Under the pieces are notes generated by a model. It made no database searches, was not told the origin of the DNA, and saw nothing but the letters and a program-made list of their open reading frames with translations. From Lunularia cruciata (lineage: Eukaryota > Streptophyta > Marchantiopsida > Lunulariales > Lunulariaceae), in the NCBI GenBank assembly GCA_948567375.1, contig OX419758.1, forward strand, positions 52,953,001 to 53,017,000: a stretch of 64,000 nucleotides of DNA. Direction: 5' to 3'. A program made the translations under genes and the position numbers. Positions within the stretch are counted from its first letter, which is position 1. Each line of letters opens with the position of its first letter. Positions 43,575-55,187 of the stretch are shown piece by piece.

Positions 43575-45445
43575 TGTGGTACACACATTTTTCATTTTGG
43601 ACAAGTGTTGAAGAAGAAGTGTCTTGTTGAAACCAAATTGAAACCAAATGGAGAAGAAATGAGAAGAAACTTGTGTTTTGATCAGGCTTAAGGAAGTAGA
43701 CTTCATGTAAGAGGAAGAAGGACTCAAATTGGATCAGACCCAAAGAAACTTACTTTGTGTCAGAGTCAGACGCCCAATGAGGTCACACACTGAAGGAGTG
43801 TTACTTTGTATCGGAATGGAGCTTACAAGTCATGATTACTATGGGGACTATATCTTAGTGATGGCATGTCCAAATCAAGCGTGTTATATTTTTTTGGAAG
43901 CGTCTTGGTTAGAGCTTTCCATTGCAACCAAAATTATACTATTTGGAGGTTTTTAGCAGAAGTTACAAACATTCAAATTTTTGAGAGTAGATGTATAGAG
44001 TAGTTGAGTGTCTTTCGGTTCCAGGACTTGGGATTTCTACGACTTTGGGTCAAGATACTTTGCCTTAGGTGAAGGTGACTAGATCCAAGGTAGTTGGACC
44101 TTAGAGTGCAGTGAAGGTGACTTTTGGAGTCTTTCCAAAGGCATTAGAGGAAGTTAGAGTAGGGATAGAAAATATTAAGGATACCCATGATTTCAATTTC
44201 AGTTTTGATTGAAGATAAGATAGAATTAGAAGAGAAATAGTAGTAGTGAATGAACCCAAAGTGCAAGATCAAGATAGGAAGTGTCTTTGGGTCAGTTACA
44301 TGAGCAATTAGGGGGAAGTGGGTTACAAATTGAAGGCGTAAATAGTGTATCCATGCTTTCAATTACAATTCTTGATGGAGATATAGTAGAATTAACAAAG
44401 GAATTGATAATAGTGAAACCCCAAGTAGTAGGAGTAAGAGGGCAGATATCTTTGGAGTTATCATTAGAGATATTAGAGAAGAGTGGGTCGGGAGATAGAG
44501 AAGTAGAAAGGTTACCCATAATCTCAATTGTAGTTCAGAGTGAAGAAGTAATAGAAATAATGAAGGACTTAATAGAATTAGATAGACCTAAAGAAGGAGA
44601 AGTAATAGGAAGATCATCGGGTTTGGAAGCTGAGGAAGAGGTAGCCATCAGATTGGAGTAGTAATAGTTTTGAGATTTGAAGAGGCATATATGAAGTGGT
44701 GCATTGTCATTTTGGATCTATAGGTAGGAATATTTGTTGTAAAATGGTATTTTAGTTAGTAACTATCAAGTGCTCTGCCTATTTAAAGGAGGCATACATA
44801 GTGATATGTTGTTTAGTGCTCATAATTCTTGAGAATTGATAAAGCAAAGTGTTGTGAAGTAGTGCTTGTCGCTTGAGCTTTATTCCGAGTATTAACTTTG
44901 TGTTTGTGTGGAGAATTTTGAAGTGCAAGTCAGTGTGTTTGTTGGATGTTAGATTCCACAGCTTTGATCTTCATTCTATGTGTTTGATCTTGAGTGAAGT
45001 GCAATCAAAACAATGCCTTGATAGATTTGAGAGGAATTGTAGTGTTGTTAGTATTTTGCATTTGTGAGTGCAGTGCAAAGTTGATGTGAAGCAATTTTGA
45101 TCAAGGAAGTTGTGCCTTTAGTGGAAGGGTATAACACAATTCTAAGGCAAAGTCATTTTGCAGTGAAGTGTTGTTTTTGAGAGAGATTGAATCATCACAA
45201 TCAAGATTGTTTGGAAAGATTTGATGGAGTTGTGATTAAGTGTGACAAATAGTTGTGACAAGATTGCGAGTCAGTGTTTGTTACTCTTTTGGGTGTGGTT
45301 TGTACCTAAGAGATTAAAGAAGAACCCAAGAAGAACTACTTGTTATTGTTTGACTTTGTATTTGACCAATTTTTATTTGTATCTCTATGGGGACAAACTT
45401 TACTTACTTGATTATCACAAAAGTGATATTTTCTAAGTTGTCAGA
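43575..45445 (+). mobile_element. GL-E: solo giant LTR with large internal deletion
   Basis: It begins TGTGGTACACACA and ends GTTGTCAGA (terminal CACA mutated). The TSD AGGTG flanks it exactly (43570-43574 and 45446-45450). It is only 1871 bp, because most of the U3 ORF is deleted; the 5' end (about 350 bp) and everything from the ORF C-terminus onward remain. CTATTTAAAGGAGGCAT near 44779 is the TATA region. It interrupts CV2. Confidence 0.88.
44230..44661 (+). pseudogene. GL U3 ORF, C-terminal remnant (copy E) with internal duplication
   Basis: The open frame at 44281-44661 covers the ORF C-terminus twice. A first, diverged version of the segment (VSLGQLHEQLGGSGLQ to ELTKELIIVKP) is followed by a second (ISLELSLEILEKSGSGDREV to EIMKDLIELDRPKE), then GLEAEEEVAIRLE. 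The unit is about 57 residues. Other copies have this segment once. Everything N-terminal is deleted. Confidence 0.7.
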
Positions 45446-46140
45446 AGGTGGAAGTATGGGAAATAAGATATGGTGATGGAGCAAGAAGAGAATTGAGAAC
45501 AAGTGGATCTTGCTTATAATTAAGGAAGAAGTCAAAGAATCTATTGCTTATTTGCTTTGGCAAATAAGTAGATAAACTTGTAAGCTTGAATACAAGAATC
45601 TCAATTGGTATGGTGAACATTGATAAAGGCATGTAACATGTCTTCTAGAATGTGATTTTCTTGTTTTTTTTTCCTATTAGTTTAAGGATGATATGCCATA
45701 GAAAAGGAAAGCTTGGTGCCAAGTAGTTTGAAGAGTGCTTGCCAAAGTTTACCAACAAATCAAGGATCATGATCAAAGATAAGAACCCTTGGCATCCATG
45801 GTGCTTGAAGAAGATGATGTCAAAGTAAATATGCGCCAATGTTGGAACATTTGTAGTATCCATAATAGATGCCAAGTGGATCTACTTGCTAAGCTTAAAG
45901 ATAAACACCAAAATTGCTATATGATTGTGATCCATCTTTGGTAAGGACATGATGAGTAGTCACATGTTCCTATTAGGTTGATGGGATTGGGAGTGGATGG
46001 AGGATTCCAATTGGTGTTATAATTTGCCTCTCCTTTTGGGAACATACTAGGAGCCTAGCTTTGGAGCTTAAGGATAAGAGGTTGTGTGTATAATTGTCAC
46101 TAATAGTTTGAGCTACTTGCTTGCATCACCACCAGGACCT
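45446..46140 (-). pseudogene. CV2 integrase core remnant
   Basis: Minus-strand chromovirus integrase, collinear with CV1: MDHNHIAILVFI and IHLASIMDTTNVPTLAHIYFD (about 45940-45815), FFKHHGCQGFL, LAPSFPFLWHI, then the YLPKQISNRFFDFFLNYKQDP segment (about 45590-45510). The frame is broken by stops. The zinc-binding domain, RT and upstream parts are not recognisable beyond about 46140. Confidence 0.75.
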
Positions 46141-46441
46141 TCTACCCTTATTTCTAGTGCTCCTTCTATCAAGTAGGAGAATAAAGAGAAACCTAAGCTA
46201 TCATCACAACATGTACTCTTGGTCTATTGGTCATCACTTCTAGCATTGCCAAGGAGAAATATACAACAGACCTATAAGGAATGCAAACACACAAATTCAA
46301 GCCAACTCGGCATACAATGAAGCATGCAATCATGGAAAGAATCCAAACACAAGAAGCTTAGCAAAAACTCTCCATGCTTTTTGGTAGAATTGTGTTGTAG
46401 AGATTCCTTGCTCTATCCAATGGCTGCTCTCACAAGTATTA
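46141..46441. other. No feature recognised
   Basis: No open frame or terminus could be assigned. It lies between the CV2 integrase remnant and an LTR-like fragment. Confidence 0.35.
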
Positions 46442-46640
46442 TGACAACCCAATGTTGACATACTAATAGTATAATTGGTAACAATAGGTGGTTCACACAA
46501 GGATACAAGCTGGCAATGACTAGTAATGAAGATAAAGTGTCACTAGTTGTCTATTCTTGACTATTAAACCTCTTGGGAAAATACCACTCCTAGAAGAGGA
46601 TAGCAATACCTAATGGAGCATCCTACAAAAAGAGAAAAGA
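46442..46640 (-). repeat. Possible diverged GL-related LTR end
   Basis: ATGACAACCCAATG is followed, at similar spacing to GL LTR tails, by a TTCACACAAGGATAC segment and by ACCACTCCTAGAAGAGGATAGCAA. The GL equivalents are ACAACCC..., GTTCC..GAGATAC and ACCACACCTAGAAGAGAGTAACAA. This suggests a distant relative or an old copy in minus orientation. Confidence 0.4.
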
Positions 46641-46944
46641 GTCCCTTCCCATAGGTATATCTCATCCTAAATTTTGGTTTTCAAGCCAAAAGTCAATTTT
46701 TAAGCCATAGGTTCTTTCACCCAAGTGCCATTGCTGACCGCATGCATCTATTCCCAATAAAAAAAATCCCAAAAAAATCCCAAATTGATTATCTACTTAG
46801 CTTTTCCATTCCTTGGTACTCTAAAGTGTTCCATCATTCCTTAACCCTTTCCTCAAATTGACTTTCTCATTCAAAATGTCAAGGGTAACTTCCTTGATAT
46901 TGGGAAAATTTCCTACATATGCACTCAAGTACTCATTTGTGCTA
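46641..46944. other. No feature recognised; GL-F target sequence
   Basis: Non-coding in appearance, with poly-A runs near 46757 and 46773. It ends in TGCTA, the target duplication of GL-F. The other flank resumes at 54402. Confidence 0.4.
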
Positions 46945-47736
46945 TGTGACAACCTGGCAAATATCACTTTTGTAATAATCAGGTAAGTAAAGTTTGTTCA
47001 TGTAGAGATACTAGTCATAATTAGTCAAATACAAAGCAAAGTAACAATTTCATTTATTCTTGGTTCCTCTTTACTTAGGTAAAAACTACACCCAAAAGAG
47101 AGTAACAAGCACTAACTCGTAGTCTGGTCACAACAATTTGTCAGCCATAATCACAAGTCCATCAAATCTTTCCAAAAAATCTTGATTGTGATGATTTAGA
47201 TTCTCCCAAAAATGGCACTTCATTGCAAAATGATTTCATTTTAGAATTGTATTCCACCCCTACACTGAAGGCACAAATTCCTTGATCAAAATTGCTTCAC
47301 ATCAACACTACGCTGCACTCACAACTATAGAATACTACCAACACTAAAATTCCTCTCAGATATTTCAAGGCATTGCTCTGATTGCACTTCACTCAGGATC
47401 AAACACACATAATGAAGATTAAGGCTATGGCATCCAACATCCAACAAGCACACTGACTTGCACTTCAAAATTCTCCACACACTCACAAACACACACATAG
47501 TGTTGATACTCAGAATCAAGCTTAAGCAACGAGCACTAAAATCAGCACTTTGCTTTATATATTCTCAAAAATAATGAATATTGAACAACATATGATTGCA
47601 AATGCCCCTTTTAAGTAGTAGAGCACTTCAGCAGTTAACTAACTTCCTAAACTGCTTCTAACAACTCTAACAACCTGCAAATCCTTAATGACAATGCACC
47701 TCTTCATATCTGCCTCTTCAAATCTCAAATCTATTT

Positions 47737-49232
47737 CTACTCTGATCCAATGTCTACCTCTTCTTCAGCTTCCAATCCCGAAGTAACCTCACATACTACT
47801 CTATCTTTGGGTTTCACAATTACTAATTCTTCCATCAATTCTAACACTTCTTCACTCTGATCTACAATTCCCTTCATAGTTAACCTTCCTAAATCTTTCT
47901 CCCCCGACCCACTCTTCTCTAATATCTCCAATGATAACTCTGAGGATATCTGTACTCCTATCTCTTCGACTTTGGGCTTCGCTCTTACATCCTTCCAAAG
48001 TTTATCTATCTCTAACTTAACTAAATCTAATATAATTGTGATATTATCTTTCACTTCCAATATCTTCCTATCTACACAAGTTTTAATCAGAAAAGTGTTC
48101 AAATCCTTATCCTTTGCATTTCTCCTCCTTGTCTCCTACACCAACAACCTTAACTTGTGTAATCTCATTTCTTCAATCCGCACATTGGCTTATGTACTCA
48201 ACATCACATTCATCTTTCACCATCTCCTTCTCCTTCTCCTTCTGAACAATCTTCTCTTCCAGATTACGAAGTAACTCCCTTAACCTCTCCTCCCCTCTAT
48301 ACCTCACTATCAGCTCTCTTTGCCTGAGTTTCTTCCTTTTTTCTAAACTCTCCATCACTCTATCAAGCTCTTGCTTCTTCTTTGCTACTCTTGCCATAGC
48401 ATGGATGATTTCTAACCTTGAATCAACAAACTGCTATTTCAAGATTTCATATTCAGCTATTTGTGTTTCCCTCGCTAGGACATTCTGCTCTATAGCTTAC
48501 TCTTTACTTCCCACTTCCTTCATTGGATTCTTAATTACTTGGTTCTATACTACTGCATCTACTTGTACTACCTCCTTCTGCTCCTCTCCTTGGATTATGA
48601 TTTTCTTCAACTCCAAGTTCTCTTCTTCTAACTTTGCCAATACTTGCAACATAGTTTTTACCTCCGGACATTCCGATTGCAATTCTCTCTTCTTCTCCTC
48701 TAACTTTATTAACAACGGGCATACAACCTCCCAAAGATACTCTACTCCTTTGCTCTGATTTACTTTGGCTTGCAGACTTTTCTCTTTCTTCACTTCCTCT
48801 TCACTTGACTCTTCTTCTCAACCACAATTGCCTTATTGGGATAGATCTTTTGCTCTCCAAACTTCCACTCTCATCTTCTCTTCTTCTACTCAGCCCCACC
48901 TCACATGTCACCTTCATTCTAGAATGGACACCTCTCTGAATGGTCACCCTCTTCTCCTCCTTCTTTGGAACTTTGTCTTCTTGTCTCAAGTTACCTTCTT
49001 CTTCCATCTCAAGCTTTCCTTCTTCCTCCTCTGGTACCAGCTGCATCTCCACTCCATCTTCACTCTCACTACTTGCTTCACCACTCTACAACGTGAGTTC
49101 AGGTTCTTCCTCCTTCTCCGAGTCTTTTGACTTGTACTTGGCTTCCCCTTCTGGTTCTTCTCCTAACAATGCAATCACCAACAGGTCCTTCCTTGGGTTT
49201 ATTTTTCTGGTCTTCCAAGGTCTCGTCACTGC

Positions 49233-49264
<32 letters not shown>

Positions 49265-50182
49265 CTCGTCGGTTCCTCTTCTTTGGCTTTGGAGTATTCA
49301 CCCCCAAATGCACGCCCTGCTCCATTTGCACGTAGTACTCATCACTGCTTTTGATATATAGAATGTATTGCTGCTCCTCTGCATCAACATCTCTTCTCAA
49401 GTCGAGATGGAAGTGCAACACCATTTTGTGTACTTCCGCCACATTCAACAAATTCAATCCCAAATAGAAGTGGGCTGCAAATGGCACAATGTAGTGTAGG
49501 GGCAACTTGTCCCGCAAGTTCCACACTATTTGTCTCATGCACTGATGGAAGCACTTGGCCCAATTGATTGGTTCCCCTACAAATATGTTATAGAAGAACA
49601 TCGCTTGATGCTTCATCACATAAGTAGTTTGCTCCGGCTTGAAGATAACCTTCATTGCTCCTACAATGCCTCTCCTCACAGGCTCTTTGTAACTCTCAAC
49701 TTTATAACCATTCTTTGTGCATTTTGAACAAAAGGCATCTTGCACTACTTGGGTTTCTTTAGCTACTTCTCCTTTCCCCAAGAATGTGGTTCCTTGCTCC
49801 TCACCCACCTCTCTTTGAAGTCCTAACCTCCAATCCAACTCTGTACATCTAGCCAGATTTCCTCTCTTACCCTCTGCCTCGGGTCCATCAAGAAATTTAC
49901 TCTTTATGATCTTAGTCATGAAACCTAGAAAACTAAGGTTTCAGTTCCATGCCAAAAATGTGATCCAAAGTCAGCTCAAGACTTTGATTCTTGTGATCAC
50001 ATCTAATCTCCAGATCACATGATTTCTCATTGTGAATTCTAAGTTCTTCTTTCTACCTCCTATCTTACTCTCTTCCACTTTGGGTTGGTGACGACTCTTT
50101 TGACCGACTCCCAGACTGCCCCTCCTGACTTCTTCTTGATGCACCAGCGCGTCTCTTACTACACTTCCTTTTCCACAATCTC
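47737..50182 (-). pseudogene. GL U3 ORF, copy F (main part)
   Basis: It runs from the GL-G insertion to the stop at 47737; the first ~16 codons lie at 53989-53942 (start M-T-S-N-F-P). The 277-codon frame at 49919-49086 is the longest intact N-terminal region in the window. It contains NGYKVESYKEPVRRGIVGAM, INWAKCFH, HYIVPFAAHFYLGLNLL and a poly-Glu stretch from a TTC repeat at 49236-49266. The acidic linker (EEEPELTL) and coiled coil follow in pieces, and the last 121 codons (48102-47737) end EEEVDIGSE. A stop at about 49085 (TAG for a Gln codon) and later frameshifts break it. The function is unknown. Confidence 0.82.
49236..49266. repeat. TTC microsatellite in the GL-F ORF
   Basis: About ten TTC units on the plus strand encode ten consecutive glutamates in the GL-F linker on the minus strand. 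Other GL copies have a shorter acidic stretch here. Confidence 0.9.
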
Positions 50183-53100
50183 GGTGGTACCCACATTTTT
50201 GTTTTTTATTTAATTTTGAAGAAGAAGTGTACAAAAGAAGTTGTATTGTGCCAATATGGTAGAAGAAGGCAAAGAAAGGTGTCTTTGGGGTGTAACCCAA
50301 GGTAAAGTGACTTCATGTCAAAAGGTGAGGTACTTGGAATTGCCCTATCAGCATACAACCCAAAGTAAGGAGACTTTGTCTTGGGGGTGCTCAACCCAAG
50401 GCAAGGACAGTGTAACAACTTTCCTTTGGGGTGAGACATTCAAGAAGGTACTGCTCACAAAAACGGTGGTCATACGCATGAGGAAAAATTGATAGTGACA
50501 AGAGCATGCAAGAGGTGTGATTTCTCGGTAGAAACTCAAAGTGAAGAAAGACAAAGGAGGCGTGCCATAATAAAATTTGGACTAGAGATGAAGTGATGAC
50601 AAGCAATTTTCCATCACAATTAAGAAGTTGCCTTGCAAGAGATCATGGGAAGGGAAGGGTAGTTGAAGATACGTTGGTGTGTCAAGAGGAAGTCGAGAGA
50701 GTTAGTCCGGGCATCAATAGGAAGAATAGTCCCCAATCCAGAGTGGAAGAGAGAAAGATGGGAGGTGGGAAGAAGAACTCCAATTTTGCAGTGAGAAATC
50801 ATGCAATTTGGAGGTGGGATGTGATTGCAAGAATCAAGGTCCTGAGCAGGCTTTAGATCACATTCTCGGCATGGAACTAGAATGTTAGTTTTCCACGTTT
50901 CATGACCAAGATCATTGAGAGTAAGTGTCTTGATGGCCTTGAGGAAGAAGGGAAGAGGGGAAATCCGGTTTGATGGACAAAGTTGGATTAGAGATTAGTA
51001 CTTGGGAGAGAAGCAGGCACAGAGTAGGGCACCACATTCTTGGGGAAGGGCGAAGTAGCCAAAGAAACTTAAGAAGTGAGAGATGCCTTCTCTTTGAAGC
51101 GCACGAAGAATGGCTACAAAGTGGAGAGCTATAAAGATCCTATCAAGAGGAGGATTGTGAGTGCTCTAATGGCGATCTTGAAGATGGAGAGAATAACCAA
51201 TGTGATGAAGCACCAAGCGGTGTTCTTCCATAAGATGTTTGCAAGAGAGCCAATTAATTGAGCAAAGTTTCTTCATCAGAGGACAAGACAGATGGTGTGG
51301 AATTTGTGAGACAAGTTGCTTCCACATTACATTGTGCCATTTGCAGCCCACTTCTATATGGGGCTGAACTTGCTCAATGCGGTGGAGAGACACAAGATGG
51401 TGTCCCATTTCCACCCCAACTTGAGAAGAGATGTTGATGCAGAGGAGCAGCAGTACATCTTGCAAATCAGAAGTAGCAACAAGTACTACGAGCAGACGGT
51501 GCAGTTGAAGGTTAGCACTCCAAAGTCAAAGAGGAGAAGTTGACAGGGAGAAGAAGAAGAAGTAGTAGAGAAGACGTGACCTCGAAAAGCTAGAAAGGTG
51601 AACCCACGGTTGAATGAAGAGTTGGAAGGGGAGGCTAAGTGCAAGTCCAAAGACTCAAAGAAGGAGAAAGAACCCGAGTTCACGCTTCAGAGTGGGGACA
51701 TGAGTAGCGCCAATGATGATGGAGTAGAGATGCAGTCAGTACCCAAAGAGGAGGAAGCCAAGATGGAGACAGAGGAAAAAGGTAACTCAAAACCTGAAGA
51801 TGAAGTTTTAGAGCAGGAGGGAAAGAGAGGTACAATTCAGAGGGAAGTCCGTTCCAGACATAAGGTAAAGTATGAAGCGGAGCCAAGTAAGGTAAGGGAA
51901 GGGGAGAGTGGAAGTTTGGGGAGCAAAGAATCCATTCTTAAAAGGCGATTGCATCTAAGAAGGTGAGTGTTGAGTGAGGAAGAGGTGAAGAAGGAGATAA
52001 GTCTGCAAGTCAAGGTAACTCCAAGTGAAGGAGTAGATTATCTAAGGAAGATTGTGTGCCCGTTGTTAGTGAAGTTAGAACACAAGAAGAAGGAGATGCA
52101 GTCAAAGTGTCCAGAGGTGAAGACTATATTGCAGGTGTTAGCTCGATTGGAAGAAGAGAACTCAGAATTGAAGAAGAGTATAATTCAAGGTGAGGAGGAA
52201 AGAGAAGTGCTACGAGTAGATACTATAGTGCAAAATCAAGTAATCGAAAACTTGAAGAGAGAAGTGAGGAGTAGAGAGAATAATAGAGCAAAATGTCATA
52301 GCAAGGGAGAGAAAAGTAGTTGAATATGAAATCTTGAAATAGTAGTTTGCTTATTCAAGATTAGAGATTATCCATGCTATGGCAAGAGTAGTAGAGAAGG
52401 AGCAAGAGCTTGATAGAGTGATGGAGAGTGTAGAAGAGAAGAAGCAACTCTGGCAAAGAGAGTTGACAATGAGATATAGAGAGGAAGAAAGATTAAGAGA
52501 GTTACTTTGCAATCTAGAGGAGGAGATTGTGCAAAATAAGAAGGAGAAGGAGACCGTGAAAGCCAAGTTTGAAGCGGAACTTGCAATGTATAGAGAAGAT
52601 TGGCTTGCAAATCGAGAACGGGAGAGAACAATGCGATTGGGGCCATTGAAGGAGATAGTGACAAAGATGAACGCGATGTTGAGTACAGATGCCAAAGTGC
52701 AAATTGAAGCAACAAGACTACACGAGTTGGAGTTATAGGTGCAAAAGACAAGGAGGAGAAATGCAAAGGATAAAGATTTGAATGCCTTACTTATCAATCT
52801 CAAAACTCGTGTAGATAGGAAGATATTGGAAGTGGAAGACAATATCACGATTAGATTAGACTTAGTGAAATTGGAGATAGATAAACTTCAAAAGGATGTA
52901 AGAGTGAAACCCAAAGTAGATGACATAAGAGTGCAAATGTCTTTGGAATTACCATCAGAGGTATTAGAGAAGAGTGGGTCAAGAGATAAAGAGTTAGATA
53001 GAATACTTACTAGTGTAATTGTAGATCAAAGTGAAGTAGTAGAATTGGTAGAGGAATTAATAGTTATGAAATTCAAGGATAGAGAAGTAAGTGAAGTTAC

Positions 53101-53941
53101 TTTGGGATTGAAAGCCAAGGAAGAAGTAGACATTGGATCGGAGTAGTAACAATTTTGAGATTTGAAGAGGCAGATATGAAGAGGTGCATTGTCATCTTGG
53201 ATCTATAGGTTAGAAAAGTTGTTGTAAAATGGTATAGTTGTTAGCAATTGTCATTTGCTTCACTATATAGGGGAGGCATTTGCAATATTATGTTGTTAAG
53301 TGCTCATAATTTTTGAGAATAGATAAACCAAAGTGCTGGGAAGTAATGCTCACCGCTTGAGCTTGATTTTGAGTATCAATTTTGTGTCTATGCTTGTGAG
53401 TGTGTGGAGAAATTTGAAGTGCAAGTTAGTGTGTTTGTTGGATGTTGGATTCTGTAGCCTTGATCTTTATTCTGTGTGTTTGATCTTGAGTGAAGTGCAA
53501 TCAAAGTAATGCCTTGATAGATCTGAGAGGAATTGTAGTGTTGGTAGTATTTTGCATTTGTGAGTGTAACACAAAGTTGATATGAAGCAATTTCAATTGA
53601 GGAAGTTGTGCCTTCAGTGGAGGGGTAGAACAAAATTCTAAGGTGAATTTCTTTTGCAATGAAGTGCCATTTTTGGGAGAGCTTGAATCACCACAATCAA
53701 GATTGTTTAGAAAGATTTGATGGAGTTGTGATGAAGGAGTGTGAATTCATGACAAGACTGCAAATCAGTGCTTGTTACTCTCTTTTGGGTGTTGTTTCTA
53801 CTTGAGAGACTAAAGACGCAATAAAGAAGAACTACAGTGTGACATTTGACTTTGTGTTTGGACATTTCTGACCAGTATCTCTACGAGAACAAACTTTACT
53901 TACCTGATTATCACAAAAGTGATATTTTCCGTGTTGTCACA
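50183..53941 (+). mobile_element. GL-G: complete solo giant LTR nested in GL-F
   Basis: A 3759-bp plus-strand LTR. The first base is changed (GGTGGTACCCACA), and it ends GTGTTGTCACA. The TSD ATCTC at 50178-50182 and 53942-53946 is perfect. Layout: 410 bp, ORF 50593-53146, 118 bp, TATATAG at 53264, then 677 bp. The insertion is in codons near residue 16 of the GL-F ORF. Confidence 0.95.
50593..53146 (+). pseudogene. GL U3 ORF, copy G (one frameshift, scattered stops)
   Basis: Best preserved in phase: a single frame from the ATG at 50593 (M-M-T-S-N-F-P) to 52323, then one shift and a single frame from 52379 to 53146. The breaks in the first frame are nonsense codons, several at expected tryptophans (RL*ITF near 50856, AWN*N near 50880, PIN*AK at 51259). 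The N-terminal signature is NGYKVESYKDPIKRR, the linker contains KEPEFTL, and the coiled coil is dense in Glu and Lys (VEKEQELDRVMESVEEKK; LRELLCNLEEEIVQ). The C-terminus is KEEVDIGSE. The intact length would be about 850 residues. No signal peptide or membrane segment is evident. The role is unknown. Confidence 0.85.
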
Positions 53942-54401
53942 ATCTCCCTCAAGATGACTTCTTAATGGAAATGGAAAATTACTTGTCATCTCTTCGTCTC
54001 TATCTCCAATCTTATAGTGGCATGCCTCTTCCATGTTTCTTCACTTCAAGTTTCTACCAAGAAATCACACCTCCTGCATGCTCTTATCATTGTCAATTGT
54101 CACCTGCCCATAGACCAACCATTTTATGTGCATTACATTCTTGAATGTTCAACTCCAAAGACAATTTGTTATGCTGTCCTCACCTTGGATTGAGCACCCT
54201 CGAGCCAAAGTCTCCTTACTTTGGGTTGAATGCTGACAAGTCCAATCCAAGTACTTCATCTTTTGACATGAAGTTACTTCACCTCGTGTTACAACCCAAA
54301 GACACTATTCTTTGCCTTCTGATGGCATACAAGCACAATATGACTTCATCTGTACACTTCTTCTTCAAAAATGAGAAAAAAACAAAGATGTGGGTACCAC
54401 A

Positions 54402-54690
54402 TGCTAAATGCCGAGAGTAACTTCCTTGATTCAATGCAAATATCCTAAGCAAGTACTCAAGCACTCATTCTTTTAGAAAGATTCCTCACCTATATGTTGG
54501 CATGTAGGACCTGACCTATAGATTGTCTATGGGGCAATGTGGGATAGAGGAATTGTGGGACAGATTTTATGTAGCCAGCCGTTCTCTGGGCTTGGGGAGG
54601 AATTGTGGGTAGGATTCCCATAGTGCATATAGCCATCCTATGGGACCAGGTCTACCTTATGACACTCAACCTTGGAAATAGCTCCCAAGT
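54402..54690 (+). other. GL-F right flank, no gene recognised
   Basis: It begins with the second TGCTA copy. It contains two similar segments, AGGAATTGTGGGACAGATT (about 54549) and AGGAATTGTGGGTAGGATT (about 54597), each followed within about 20-25 bp by a TATAGCCA/TGTAGCCA-like motif. No reading frame was recognised. Confidence 0.4.
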
Positions 54691-55187
54691 TTGACATCCT
54701 TGAGAACCCATTGGCCTCCTTGGTTGTCATTCGCTACTCACTAAGCAAGAGGAAGCCTTTGTCAAGTTAAAGGTTAAGTTGTAGAAGCTCTGGTACTACG
54801 AGCTCCAAATTGGCACCACCCTTTTCATGTATACATGGGCATGTCATTTATGGCCATGAGTGTCATCTTAAGTCAAAAGGACAATAGGAAGAAATATTAC
54901 CTAATTTATTATGCAAGTAGGTAAATTGTCAGTCCTAGAAAAGAATTATTCCAGAACCAATTGAGAAGCATCAGGCATGATGCATGATTATAAGAAATTT
55001 TGACATCATCTTTTAGGTTATGAGTTTGTATTTCATATTGACCATTATGCCTTACAACATTTGCTCAAGAAGGCTGACCTTTTTGGGAGAATTGCTCATT
55101 GGATCTTGCTACTTCAAGAATTCACATATACTATGCAAGTGTAGAAGGGATTGTCACATCATAATACAGATTATTTGTCTTGGCTAG
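54690..55187 (+). pseudogene. Old RNase H remnant of a GL-type element
   Basis: The frames encode WHHPFHVYTW, SVLEKNYSRTN, HIDHYALQHLLKKADLFGRIAHWILLLQEFTYTMQV and HHNTDYLSWL. This matches the RNase H end of the GL-H element (63270-63640) but with many stops. It is a far older relative of GL-H, and GL-H inserted into it at 55188. Confidence 0.75.

Larger units (their letters stand above)
46945..54401 (-). mobile_element. GL-F: solo giant LTR, split by nested GL-G
   Basis: A minus-strand GL LTR occupying 46945-50182 and 53942-54401, about 3693 bp once GL-G and its duplicated target are removed. The ends are TGTGGTACCCACA (minus, 54401) and GGTTGTCACA (46945). A perfect TSD, TGCTA, lies at 46940-46944 and 54402-54406. 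It is a solo LTR of subfamily 2. Confidence 0.95.

Noticed and set aside
49086-49919. A host gene encoding a coiled-coil protein
   Set aside because: The same ORF occurs at the same place in several LTRs with TSDs, so here it travels as part of a mobile element. Host origin of the ancestor is not excluded.
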